Source: Syntrophorhabdaceae bacterium (GTDB lineage Bacteria > Desulfobacterota > Syntrophorhabdia > Syntrophorhabdales > Syntrophorhabdaceae). Taken from it: DNA of 11,727 nt. Under the pieces are notes generated by a model. That model searched no databases. It worked only from the letters and a program-made list of their open reading frames with translations, and was not told where the DNA came from. Positions 1 through 6,725 of this stretch are shown here, piece by piece (within the stretch, counting starts at the first letter, position 1; the number at the start of each line of letters is the position of its first letter). Both the position numbers and the translations under genes were made by a program. The DNA lies in NCBI GenBank assembly GCA_026416315.1, contig JAOAFK010000124.1, positions 1-11,727 of the forward strand. The letters run 5' to 3'.

Positions 1-1134
1 TTTAAACAAAGGTTGATGGTCTGCCCTCCATATGCCTTTTCCTTTCATTGAATCAAATTCTGGATTTGCCATAATTGCCTTTGCAATTGCCTTTGCATCA
101 AGGGAGCCTGCAAGCTCAATGCCCCTTACTGCCTCCATTACACCTTCATAGGCCATTGCAGAATATGGATCGGGTGGATACTTGTATTCTTGCTGGAATT
201 TTTTTGTAAAGGTATCAGATGCCCTAACTATTGCTGCATCATGGAATCCTTTCATATCATAATACCATGACATGAGAGAATAGACCCCTTCTAAAGCCTC
301 TGGTGGTACTCCACTGCCAAAGGCATTAGTCATCCAATTAAACCATAAGGCCTTTACTTTTTTCTTAAGCCCTGTTTCATATGCCTGCTTTAAAACATTT
401 ATAGCGTCTACACCCCAGTGGGCCAACATTACGACATCAGGATTTTTTTCACCAATTTTCAATAAATATGAAGTGTAGTCACTTGTTCCAACAGGTGACT
501 CTACATAGTCAACAGTTATTCCTCTTTTTTCAAAAGCAGCCTTAGCACCTGCCCACTGGTCACGACCGAATGCATAGGCAGGACCGAAGAAAGTTATTTT
601 TTTATAGCCAAGCTTGTCGACTATATACGCTGCTCCTGCATATCCGATAGAGTATGCACATCCATGTATCGCAAAGGTTGTCTCTGCCATTTCATTTTTA
701 TCAAACATAGTGATAGCAACTACATTAACAGGGAAATAAGCAATAGGTGTCTTTTTAACTTCTTTGTTAAGTGCTGCAGAAATGGGTGCAAATGTTTGCC
801 CTACTATTACATTGACCTTATTTTCATCAAGGAGTTCGCGGAATCTCCTTATGGCAATGTCTGGTTTAGATTCATCATCTTTGACAAAATATTCAATGGG
901 CACCTTTTTACCCCCAATGTTTACACCACCTTTTGCATTGATCTCCTTTATGGCAAGTTTTGCGCCATCTAATTGAACAGGACCGATGGGAGATGCAGCA
1001 CCTGTTAAGCCGAACATAAGTCCAATTCTAACTTTGTCTTGTGCAGATGCTTCTTTCAGGCTACCAAAAACAAATAAGGTGATAACTAAAACCAAAATAA
1101 AAAATAATTTTGAAGCTCTCAGATGTTTATTCAT
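1..1134 (-). CDS. Branched-chain amino acid-type ABC transporter substrate-binding protein (partial, C-terminus off the left edge)
   Basis: Periplasmic binding protein of the LivK / Peripla_BP_6 type, which captures a solute and delivers it to an ABC permease. Read from the ATG at 1134, the frame stays open for 378 codons to the window edge, so the stop is missing; family members usually have about 370-420 residues. Residues 1-31 form a signal peptide: basic start (MNKHLRASK), hydrophobic core 10-24, and a likely cleavage after ASA31. The mature part opens with VRIGLMFGLTGAASPIG, the usual first strand and ligand-contact loop of the family. A strong Shine-Dalgarno, AAGGAGG (1141-1147), lies 6 nt upstream and fixes the start. 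The gene follows the GntR regulator by 35 bp on the same strand, suggesting cotranscription and control by it. Permease and ATPase genes would be expected beyond the left edge. The substrate cannot be told: amino acids, amides and aromatic acids are all used in this family. Confidence 0.93.
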   Translation of the reverse strand, partial: MNKHLRASKLFFILVLVITLFVFGSLKEASAQDKVRIGLMFGLTGAASPIGPVQLDGAKLAIKEINAKGGVNIGGKKVPIEYFVKDDESKPDIAIRRFRELLDENKVNVIVGQTFAPISAALNKEVKKTPIAYFPVNVVAITMFDKNEMAETTFAIHGCAYSIGYAGAAYIVDKLGYKKITFFGPAYAFGRDQWAGAKAAFEKRGITVDYVESPVGTSDYTSYLLKIGEKNPDVVMLAHWGVDAINVLKQAYETGLKKKVKALWFNWMTNAFGSGVPPEALEGVYSLMSWYYDMKGFHDAAIVRASDTFTKKFQQEYKYPPDPYSAMAYEGVMEAVRGIELAGSLDAKAIAKAIMANPEFDSMKGKGIWRADHQPLFK

Positions 1135-1140
1135 TTTATG

Positions 1141-1147
1141 CCTCCTT
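1141..1147 (-). promoter_or_regulatory. Ribosome binding site of the substrate-binding protein
   Basis: On the minus strand AAGGAGG precedes the ATG at 1134 by 6 nt (CATAAA). It is a near-perfect Shine-Dalgarno and decides the start of this edge-truncated gene. Confidence 0.8.
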
Positions 1148-1169
1148 TTTTTGTCTTTTTCTATTGAGC

Positions 1170-1841
1170 TTATTTTTTAAAGTTTGCCACCTCCTTCCAT
1201 GTTTCATTTTGTGAACTAATTTTTATCTGGTCTATCATACGTTGATTGTGTTCAATGAATGCAGCCTCTGCTTCGTGGGAATCTTTATTTTTTATGGCCT
1301 CGAGTATCCTTAAGTGGTGTTTATATAATTCTGGGAGTATAGGGTTAATCATCATGGCAATAGGCCTCATTTTGTTTTTTATGGCCTCAAGCATCTCTTG
1401 CAGGGTTTGGTTTCCACTTAATTCATATATAATGGCGTGAAATTCAAAATCCAATTTTGAATATGCTATCAAATCTTCTTTTTCAACAGCCTTTGCCTGC
1501 TTATCAAGACATGCCTTCATCTTTTTTATGGCCTTTTCATTTGCATTTTGTGCTGCAAGTTTTGCAGCCAATCCTTCTAAAGCCTGTCTTACCGTATACA
1601 TCTCTATGGCTGCTTTAGGGGTAAGGACAGCCATAAAAACGCCTTTATTAGGGATGTTTTCAAGGAGACCTTCCTGCATCAGTCTATGAACCGCTTCCCA
1701 GACTGGAGTTCTACTTGCACCTACTTCTTTTGCGATTTGTTCAACATTTATTCTTGCTCCAGGGCTGAATCGGTGGTTTAAAATCATGTTTTTAAGGATA
1801 TCATATACTTGGTTGCTTAATCTTTGTTTATTAACCTTCAT
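1170..1841 (-). CDS. GntR-family transcriptional regulator, FCD (FadR) subfamily
   Basis: Ligand-responsive DNA-binding regulator, 223 aa, the normal length for the FCD subgroup. Residues about 7-70 are the GntR winged helix-turn-helix, with GASRTPVWEAVHRLMQEGLL (41-60) as the recognition region and NKGVFM (65-70) as the wing. Residues about 77-205 are the all-helical FCD effector domain. Its probable metal and ligand residues are visible: D131 and H135 in DFEFH, H176 in HHLRIL, and H198 in IEHNQRM. This set usually binds a divalent metal that helps hold a small carboxylate. The adjacent downstream gene is a solute-binding protein, so the simplest reading is a local regulator of that uptake system. 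It could also autoregulate through the palindromes at 1987-2022. The only obvious Shine-Dalgarno (GGAGG, 1855-1859) lies 13 nt from the ATG, rather far, and sits inside an inverted repeat; AGAGAG at about 1846-1851 is a weaker, closer option. A stop lies in frame just upstream, so no longer start exists. Confidence 0.93.
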   Translation of the reverse strand: MKVNKQRLSNQVYDILKNMILNHRFSPGARINVEQIAKEVGASRTPVWEAVHRLMQEGLLENIPNKGVFMAVLTPKAAIEMYTVRQALEGLAAKLAAQNANEKAIKKMKACLDKQAKAVEKEDLIAYSKLDFEFHAIIYELSGNQTLQEMLEAIKNKMRPIAMMINPILPELYKHHLRILEAIKNKDSHEAEAAFIEHNQRMIDQIKISSQNETWKEVANFKK

Positions 1842-1851
1842 ATTCGCTCTC

Positions 1852-1916
1852 TATCCTCCCCCCACTCATTTTTTTGAGAAAATTGGGGGATTAGGTGGGT
1901 TGAGCGGGGGAGGATA
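1852..1916 (-). repeat. GC-rich inverted repeat in the leader of the GntR gene, overlapping its Shine-Dalgarno
   Basis: TATCCTCCCCC (1852-1862) is the exact reverse complement of GGGGGAGGATA (1906-1916). After a small bulge, CTCA (1865-1868) pairs with TGAG (1901-1904). The loop contains a further GGGGG (1885-1889) that could compete for the same C-run. In minus-strand RNA the 3' arm contains GGAGG, the putative Shine-Dalgarno of the GntR gene, and the 5' arm is its complement, so a folded leader would hide the ribosome site. The patch is strikingly GC-rich against its AT-rich flanks. It may be a leader hairpin, or one copy of a dispersed palindromic element that landed here. The inverted repeat is directly seen; its function is inferred. 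Confidence 0.7.
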
Positions 1917-1957
1917 TTTGGAGTTATTGTAATCATTGCTTTTATCTCACATACATT

Positions 1958-1986
1958 AAACTACAAAAAATAAAATTTTTTGTCAA
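1958..1986 (-). promoter_or_regulatory. Putative sigma70 promoter of the GntR gene
   Basis: On the minus strand a perfect TTGACA -35 box (1986-1981) is followed after 17 bp by TAGTTT (1963-1958), which matches three of six -10 bases. The spacer is A/T-rich. Transcription would start near 1951 and give a leader of about 110 nt that contains the inverted repeat at 1852-1916. The palindrome cluster at 1987-2022 abuts the -35 box on its upstream side. Confidence 0.5.
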
Positions 1987-2022
1987 GAAATTTCATGAAA
2001 TATATTTCATTTTTCATGAAAT
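1987..2022. promoter_or_regulatory. Cluster of TTTCATGAAA palindromes, candidate operator
   Basis: Two identical perfect 10-bp palindromes, TTTCATGAAA, start at 1991 and 2012, exactly 21 bp or two helical turns apart. Between and overlapping them are a perfect 16-bp palindrome ATGAAATATATTTCAT (1995-2010) and the 8-bp palindrome GAAATTTC (1987-1994). Such phased dyads are typical of sites for dimeric regulators binding cooperatively. They lie immediately upstream of the -35 box of the GntR gene, so the encoded regulator is the natural candidate ligand. The common FadR-type consensus TNGTNNNACNA was not seen in this region, so the site would be of a different type. The region is AT-rich, which makes short dyads more likely by chance, but the exact repetition and spacing argue against that. 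Confidence 0.5.
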
Positions 2023-2080
2023 AATAATTATATTGTAATAAAATCAATGAATTAGATAAAATTTTTTTAATTTTTTGATT

Positions 2081-3094
2081 TTATAACCCTATGCCGTCGA
2101 TCTTTGTGTTGCAGAATTTGCAGGCACCATTTTTTAGATTATATTCCAGGATGGTAAACCCAAATCTCTTTATCACGGTTTTTTTACAATTATAACAATA
2201 TGTGTGTTCCCCTTCTGAACCGGGGATGTTTCCTTCATAAACATAGCGAAGCCCAGTTTTAAGGCCAATTTCCCTCGCTTTTTCCAGTGTTTTGGCAGGG
2301 GTCCTTTTTGCATCAAGAAGTTTATAGGTAGGATAAAAGGCAGTTACATGCCAGGGTGTTTCAATGCCCACCTCATTTTTTATAAACTCGGCTATACCTT
2401 TTAGTTCATCTTCACCATCATTATAACCTGGTATTATAAGGGTTGTAATTTCAATCCAGATCCCGAGGGTTTTGTATGACTTTATTGTCTTTAAGACCCC
2501 TTCTAATTCTGCCTTGCATTGTCTTCTGTAGAAATCCTTATTAAATCCCTTCAAATCTATATTTGCCGCATGGAGATAAGGGCTTATCTGTTTTAAAGGT
2601 TCATCCTCAATATATCCATTTGTTACAAAATTATTGTAAATGCCTTTTTCTTTTGCCAGCTTCGCCATATCAAAGGCATATTCATAGAAAATCGTTGGTT
2701 CTGTATATGTATACGAAATGCTTTTGCATCTTCCTTGAATTGCCATCTCCACGGCATCTTCAGGAGATAGGTGTTCACCAGCTATCCTTTTTGTATCAAC
2801 GGGTATCTGGGATATTTCATAGTTTTGACAGTGTAAACATTTGAAATTACATCCCACCGTTGCTATGGAAAATGCCCTGGAGCCTGGAAAAAAATGAAAG
2901 AGGGGCTTTTTTTCTATGGGGTCGATGTGATATGAGCATGGTAAACCATAGACAAGGGTGTATAGTATACCATCCCTGTTTTCCCTGACGCCACAAATTC
3001 CCCTTTTTCCCAATGTAATTACACAGTTATGTCGACAAAGGAGGCATCTGACAGTATTATCTTCCTGTTTTTTGTAAAAGAGCGCCTCTTTCAT
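2081..3094 (-). CDS. amrS: AmmeMemoRadiSam-system radical SAM enzyme (AmrS-like)
   Basis: Radical S-adenosylmethionine enzyme of 337 aa, close in type to pyruvate-formate-lyase-activating-enzyme relatives. The radical SAM CxxxCxxC is C82-C86-C89 in VGCNFKCLHCQNYEIS and should hold the [4Fe-4S] cluster. An N-terminal Cys-rich stretch (C17, C20, C24, C34; LCRHNC...GICGVREN) and a C-terminal zinc-ribbon-like pair (C300/C303 and C325/C328) are the hallmarks that separate this family from true activases. The family is named for its frequent association with AMMECR1 and MEMO proteins; the reaction is, to my knowledge, not settled. The ATG overlaps the lon stop by 4 bp (ATGA, 3091-3094) and has no clear Shine-Dalgarno of its own, so it is probably translated by coupling to lon. 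No MEMO or AMMECR1 gene is in the window. Activation of a glycyl-radical enzyme is a less likely alternative. Confidence 0.88.
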   Translation of the reverse strand: MKEALFYKKQEDNTVRCLLCRHNCVITLGKRGICGVRENRDGILYTLVYGLPCSYHIDPIEKKPLFHFFPGSRAFSIATVGCNFKCLHCQNYEISQIPVDTKRIAGEHLSPEDAVEMAIQGRCKSISYTYTEPTIFYEYAFDMAKLAKEKGIYNNFVTNGYIEDEPLKQISPYLHAANIDLKGFNKDFYRRQCKAELEGVLKTIKSYKTLGIWIEITTLIIPGYNDGEDELKGIAEFIKNEVGIETPWHVTAFYPTYKLLDAKRTPAKTLEKAREIGLKTGLRYVYEGNIPGSEGEHTYCYNCKKTVIKRFGFTILEYNLKNGACKFCNTKIDGIGL

Positions 3095-5427
3095 CGCATT
3101 TTAAATACAATGTTTATCACTTCATCCATGCTTTTCACGGGAACAAACTTTAAATTCTCTTTAACATATGAAGGCACCTCATCGAGTTCCCTTGCATTTT
3201 CTTTGGGAATTATGACTGTTTCCATCTTTGTTCTTAAGGCCGCTAAAGCTTTTTCTTTTAAACCACCAATTGGTAAAACCCTTCCGGTGAGGGTAATTTC
3301 ACCGGTCATGGCTATCTTTCTTGAAACAGGTTTTTTTGTTAAGGCACTTATCATGGCAATTGCCATGGTTATGCCTGCTGAAGGTCCATCCTTTGGGATG
3401 GCTCCTTGTGGTACATGGACATGCATCTCAAGGTCATCAAAAATAGCGTCTTCAATACCTAACTTATCTGCATTGGATTTTATATAGGTCATGGCAGCCT
3501 GGGCAGATTCTTTCATTACTTCACCCATGTTACCCGTCAAAATAAGATCCTTTTTTCCTTTTCTGCAAGAGGCTTCAACATATAAAACATCACCTCCGAA
3601 TTCTGTCCAGGCAAGACCTGTGGCAATACCTACTGTATCCTGTTCAAGATCTCCTTCTGGAAGATATTTAGGCACACCAAGAAAACTGGATAAGTTTTCT
3701 GTTGTTACGATAACCTTTTCTTTTTCTCCTTCTGCTATCTTTTTAGCAACCTTTCTCGTCACTGCCGCAATTTCCCGCTCTAAATTCCTCAAGCCCGCCT
3801 CTCTTGTGTATTCCTGGATTATCTTTTCAATGGCCTCGTCTGTAAATTTTAAATATTTATGCTTTATGCCGTTTTCTTTTAGTTGCTTAGGTATAAGATA
3901 TTTTTTAGCAATGATGAGTTTATCTTTTTCCGTATAGCCTTCAATATTTATAATCTCCATTCTATCACGCAATGCAGAAGGAATGGTATCAATCCTGTTT
4001 GCAGTGGTTATAAACATAACCTTTGAAAGATTGAACGGAACATTGAGATAGTGGTCACTGAAGGAATGGTTCTGTTCGGGGTCTAACACCTCAAGGAGTG
4101 CACTTGCTGGATCACCTCTGAAATCTGTACCTATTTTATCTATCTCATCCATCATGAATACAGGGTTGTTTGAGCCTGCCTGTTTTATACACTGAATAAT
4201 CCTGCCTGGCATGGCACCAACATATGTCCTTCTATGTCCTCTTATCTCTGCCTCGTCTTTCATACCGCCTAATGAAATTCTTGAAAACTTTCTGCCAAGC
4301 GCCCTGGCAATAGATTTACCAAGGGAGGTCTTGCCAACCCCAGGTGGACCAACAAAGCATAGAATTGGGCCTTTCATTTCACCCTTTAATTTCATAACGC
4401 TTAAAAATTCGAGAATCCTCTCTTTAACTTTATCGAGATTATAATGGTCTTCATCAAGTACCTTTTTTGCAAGTTTTATATCGAGATTATCCTTTGTGGA
4501 GATACTCCAGGGCAACTCTACAAGCCATTCAAGATAGGTCCTCAGCATGGAGAATTCCACTGCATCAGGATGCATGAGTTCCAATCTTTCAAGTTGCTTT
4601 TTTGCCTCTTTTTCCACCTCTTTTGGCATCTTTGCCTTTTTTATTCTTTTCTGTAAGTCTGCGATATCTTCTAATTTTTCATCACCTTCACCGAGTTCGT
4701 TTTTTATTGCCTTCATCTGTTCTCTTAGGAAATAATCCCTCTGGCTTTTTGTCATCTCTTCCTTTGCCTGGGAGAGGATCTTTGCCTGCATGTTTAAAAG
4801 TTCAATTTCTTTACTCAATATCTCTGATAATTTTTTAAGTCTTTCAACAGGGTCTATGATCTCGAGTATTTCCTGGGCCTTTTCTACATTCAATCCGAGA
4901 TTTGCAGCGGCAATATCAGCAAGCTTTCCAGGCTCATCTATTGTGTCGAGGATAATGAGGACATCAGGAGGCACCATTCTGCCCATAGAGACGACACGCT
5001 CCATCTCCTCCTTTACATATCTCATGAGTGCCTCAATTTCGAGGGTGATTTCTGTTATGACTGGCTCTTCTATGACATCAACACGCACGAGAAAGGTGGG
5101 TGTTTCCTGAATATATTCTTTTACCCTGGCCTTTTTTAATCCCTGAATGAGAATCTTTACCCTGCCATCTGGCAGTCTTAACATCCTCATAATCTGAGAA
5201 ACCACACCAATGGAATAGATTCTCTCAGGAAGGGGGTCTTCATCTGTTAGATCTTTTTGTGCTGCCACCACAATAAGTCTGTCCTTAGACAAGGCCTTTT
5301 CCACTGCATTGATTGACATATCCCTACCCACAAAAAGGGGCAAGACAACAGAAGGATACATCACCATATCCCTCACAGGAAGTAATGGCAGGATTTCCGG
5401 AATCTTTATCATTTCTTCTTCAAGCAT
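3091..5427 (-). CDS. lon: ATP-dependent protease Lon (LonA type)
   Basis: Cytosolic AAA+ protease that unfolds and degrades damaged and regulatory proteins as a hexamer; 778 aa, full length for LonA. The N-terminal substrate-recognition domain starts at LPLLPVRDMVMYPSVVLPLF (13-32) and runs to about residue 205. A helical, partly coiled-coil linker follows (about 205-305). The AAA+ module has Walker A GPPGVGKT (360-367), Walker B FMMDEID (424-430) and arginine-finger region LRDRM (486-490). The C-terminal peptidase domain carries the catalytic serine in PKDGPSAG (S683) and its lysine in GGLKEKA (K724). All key residues are present. The start is supported by GGAGG (5437-5441) 9 nt upstream. 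It is divergent from the macrodomain operon and its stop overlaps the downstream radical SAM start. I saw no CIRCE element upstream. Confidence 0.98.
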   Translation of the reverse strand: MLEEEMIKIPEILPLLPVRDMVMYPSVVLPLFVGRDMSINAVEKALSKDRLIVVAAQKDLTDEDPLPERIYSIGVVSQIMRMLRLPDGRVKILIQGLKKARVKEYIQETPTFLVRVDVIEEPVITEITLEIEALMRYVKEEMERVVSMGRMVPPDVLIILDTIDEPGKLADIAAANLGLNVEKAQEILEIIDPVERLKKLSEILSKEIELLNMQAKILSQAKEEMTKSQRDYFLREQMKAIKNELGEGDEKLEDIADLQKRIKKAKMPKEVEKEAKKQLERLELMHPDAVEFSMLRTYLEWLVELPWSISTKDNLDIKLAKKVLDEDHYNLDKVKERILEFLSVMKLKGEMKGPILCFVGPPGVGKTSLGKSIARALGRKFSRISLGGMKDEAEIRGHRRTYVGAMPGRIIQCIKQAGSNNPVFMMDEIDKIGTDFRGDPASALLEVLDPEQNHSFSDHYLNVPFNLSKVMFITTANRIDTIPSALRDRMEIINIEGYTEKDKLIIAKKYLIPKQLKENGIKHKYLKFTDEAIEKIIQEYTREAGLRNLEREIAAVTRKVAKKIAEGEKEKVIVTTENLSSFLGVPKYLPEGDLEQDTVGIATGLAWTEFGGDVLYVEASCRKGKKDLILTGNMGEVMKESAQAAMTYIKSNADKLGIEDAIFDDLEMHVHVPQGAIPKDGPSAGITMAIAMISALTKKPVSRKIAMTGEITLTGRVLPIGGLKEKALAALRTKMETVIIPKENARELDEVPSYVKENLKFVPVKSMDEVINIVFKMR

Positions 5428-5436
5428 CTATTTGTG

Positions 5437-5441
5437 CCTCC
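5437..5441 (-). promoter_or_regulatory. Ribosome binding site of lon
   Basis: GGAGG on the minus strand lies 9 nt upstream of the ATG at 5427. It favours this start over the in-frame Met at residue 6. Confidence 0.7.
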
Positions 5442-5460
5442 AACATGAAAGTAAAATAAG

Positions 5461-5487
5461 ATTATCAGAATATAAACAATCAGTCAA
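5461..5487 (-). promoter_or_regulatory. Possible lon promoter
   Basis: On the minus strand TTGACT (5487-5482, five of six -35 bases) and GATAAT (5466-5461, five of six -10 bases) are separated by only 15 bp, shorter than the usual 16-18. TAATCT at 17 bp is the weaker alternative. No heat-shock operator is visible. The placement about 35 bp before the ATG is plausible, but the call is tentative. Confidence 0.35.
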
Positions 5488-5535
5488 CATTACAAAACTC
5501 AACCCCATTTTATGCCTTTTTTCTTTTTCATTTTG

Positions 5536-5565
5536 TTGATTTTTGTATTAGAATACTTCTATAAT
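5536..5565 (+). promoter_or_regulatory. Probable sigma70 promoter of the macrodomain-pyrE operon
   Basis: TTGATT (5536-5541) and a perfect TATAAT (5560-5565) are 18 bp apart. Transcription would begin near 5572, giving a short leader of about 20 nt that contains the AGGGGAG ribosome site (about 5580-5586). It is the only convincing plus-strand promoter seen between lon and the right edge, consistent with one long transcription unit. Confidence 0.55.
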
Positions 5566-5590
5566 TACCAGTCAAACAAAGGGGAGTATT

Positions 5591-6136
5591 ATGGAGAAAC
5601 TAAAAGAGATAACAATAAAAGACACTGTAGTCAGGATTATAAGGGGTGATCTGACTGAAAGTGATGTAGATGCCATAGTAAATGCTGCAAATTCTTATCT
5701 CCAGCATGGAGGCGGTGTGGCAGGAGCAATCGTTCGAAAAGGGGGGAGCATAATCCAGGAGGAAAGCAATCGTATCGGGTTTTGCCCTGTGGGTTCTGCT
5801 GTCATTACATCAGGTGGAAAATTAAAGGCAAAATATGTAATTCATGCTGTAGGCCCAAGATGGGGTGAGGGTGATGAGGAAAAGAAATTGAGTAATGCAA
5901 TAGAAAGCACCTTAAAGCTTGCAGATGAAAAAGGCTTTAAATCCATTTCAATGCCTGCAATAAGTGCGGGAATTTTTGGATTTCCAAAAAATAGATGTGC
6001 AGAAATCATTACTGGAGAAATATTTAAATTCATCCAGTCAAAAGAGACATCTATAAAAGAAATAAACATATTTCTCATAGATGAAGAAATTATCACATAT
6101 TTTAAACAAGAATTAGAAAGGCTTAAAACAGATTAA
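5591..6136 (+). CDS. Macrodomain protein (ADP-ribose binding, Af1521-like)
   Basis: Stand-alone macrodomain, 181 aa, the usual size. Macrodomains bind ADP-ribose or O-acetyl-ADP-ribose, and many remove ADP-ribose from proteins or nucleic acids. D20 in RGDLTESDVDAIVNAAN is the conserved adenine-contacting Asp. NAAN (31-34) and HGGGVAGAI (39-47) form the distal-ribose loop. SAGIFGFP (125-132) is the diphosphate loop. The pattern NAANSYLQHGGGVA is that of the archaeal Af1521 group, not of the MacroD/YmdB group, whose GGGGVDGAI loop has a catalytic Asp; here that position is A44. Binding is therefore well supported, while hydrolase activity and its preferred linkage are uncertain. It is first in the plus-strand operon, divergent from lon and 30 bp ahead of pyrE. 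The start follows a G-rich ribosome site (GGGGAG, 5581-5586) at a short spacing of 4 nt. Confidence 0.92.
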   Translation: MEKLKEITIKDTVVRIIRGDLTESDVDAIVNAANSYLQHGGGVAGAIVRKGGSIIQEESNRIGFCPVGSAVITSGGKLKAKYVIHAVGPRWGEGDEEKKLSNAIESTLKLADEKGFKSISMPAISAGIFGFPKNRCAEIITGEIFKFIQSKETSIKEINIFLIDEEIITYFKQELERLKTD

Positions 6137-6166
6137 ATTTTTATATTAAATTTCAGGGGCAATGAT

Positions 6167-6712
6167 ATGGATGAAAAGAAAAGATTGCTCGAGATATTAA
6201 AGACTCTTTCCTATGAAGAGGGTGAATTTATTTTAAAAAGCGGGAAAAAAAGTTCTTTTTACATTGATGCAAGGGAGACAACTTTAAATCCTGAAGGTAT
6301 GAGCCTTGTTGGTAGCATTATATATAAGATGGTAAAGGAAATTCCTGGGATTGAAGCAGTGGGTGGTGTTAGTGTGGGTGCAGACCCCATTGTATGCTCT
6401 GTAGTGCTTCATGCTTTTAACAGAAATGATAGTATTTCAGGTTTTTTTGTGAGAAAGGAGCCAAAGGCACATGGCAGGAGCCTCTGGATAGAGGGTGCAA
6501 AAAATTTAAGGCCCGGTATGAATGTGGTGATCCTTGAAGATGTGGTAACAACAGGTGGTTCATCCATAAAGGCCATTGAGATTACAGAACAGGCCGGATA
6601 CAAAGTAAAAGGATTGATAGCAATCCTTGACAGACTTGAGGGCGGAAAAGATTTAATAGAATCAAAAGGTTATATATTTAAATCTATCTTCAACATTAAT
6701 GATTTGAGATAA
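6167..6712 (+). CDS. pyrE: Orotate phosphoribosyltransferase
   Basis: Catalyses orotate plus PRPP to orotidine 5'-monophosphate, the fifth step of pyrimidine synthesis, in the cytosol as a dimer. The 181-aa length fits. The PRPP-binding loop VVILEDVVTTGGSS (120-133) has the acidic pair E124-D125 and the TTGGSS phosphate loop. The mobile catalytic loop FFVRKEPKAHG (93-103) has the conserved K97, K100 and H102. GKKSSFYIDAR (26-36) near the N-terminus is the expected family opening that contacts PRPP and orotate. AGGGGC (6155-6160) 6 nt upstream supports the ATG at 6167; nearby ATGs at 6162 and 6171 are out of frame. No other pyrimidine gene is adjacent; it lies between a macrodomain gene and an ArsA-like ATPase gene with short gaps. 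No UMP-responsive attenuator was seen in the gap before it. Confidence 0.93.
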   Translation: MDEKKRLLEILKTLSYEEGEFILKSGKKSSFYIDARETTLNPEGMSLVGSIIYKMVKEIPGIEAVGGVSVGADPIVCSVVLHAFNRNDSISGFFVRKEPKAHGRSLWIEGAKNLRPGMNVVILEDVVTTGGSSIKAIEITEQAGYKVKGLIAILDRLEGGKDLIESKGYIFKSIFNINDLR

Positions 6713-6725
6713 ATTTTCTAAAATT

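Noticed and set aside
73..96. Two tandem copies of the 12-mer AATTGCCTTTGC.
   Set aside because: They lie in frame inside the substrate-binding protein and encode a repetitive Ala-Lys-Ala-Ile stretch of a helix; two copies in coding sequence need no other explanation.
664..1180. Plus-strand open frames at 664-972, 764-976 and 986-1180.
   Set aside because: They are antisense to the substrate-binding protein, which is a clear family member with a signal peptide and good ribosome site.
2040..2082. Inverted repeat AAAATCAA / TTGATTTT just after the radical SAM stop, considered as a terminator.
   Set aside because: The 8-bp stem is almost all A/T with a 27-nt loop and no U-tract in the right place; too weak for an intrinsic terminator call in such AT-rich sequence.
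3029..5110. Several plus-strand open frames opposite lon (for example 3029-3487, 3491-3937, 4790-5110).
   Set aside because: Lon is full length with all catalytic motifs on the other strand; the antisense frames show no domain, no ribosome site and low-complexity Ser/Phe-rich composition typical of antisense reading.
5428..5590. Search for a CIRCE heat-shock operator or similar between lon and the macrodomain gene.
   Set aside because: No TTAGCACTC-N9-GAGTGCTAA-like dyad is present; only ordinary promoter-like elements were seen.
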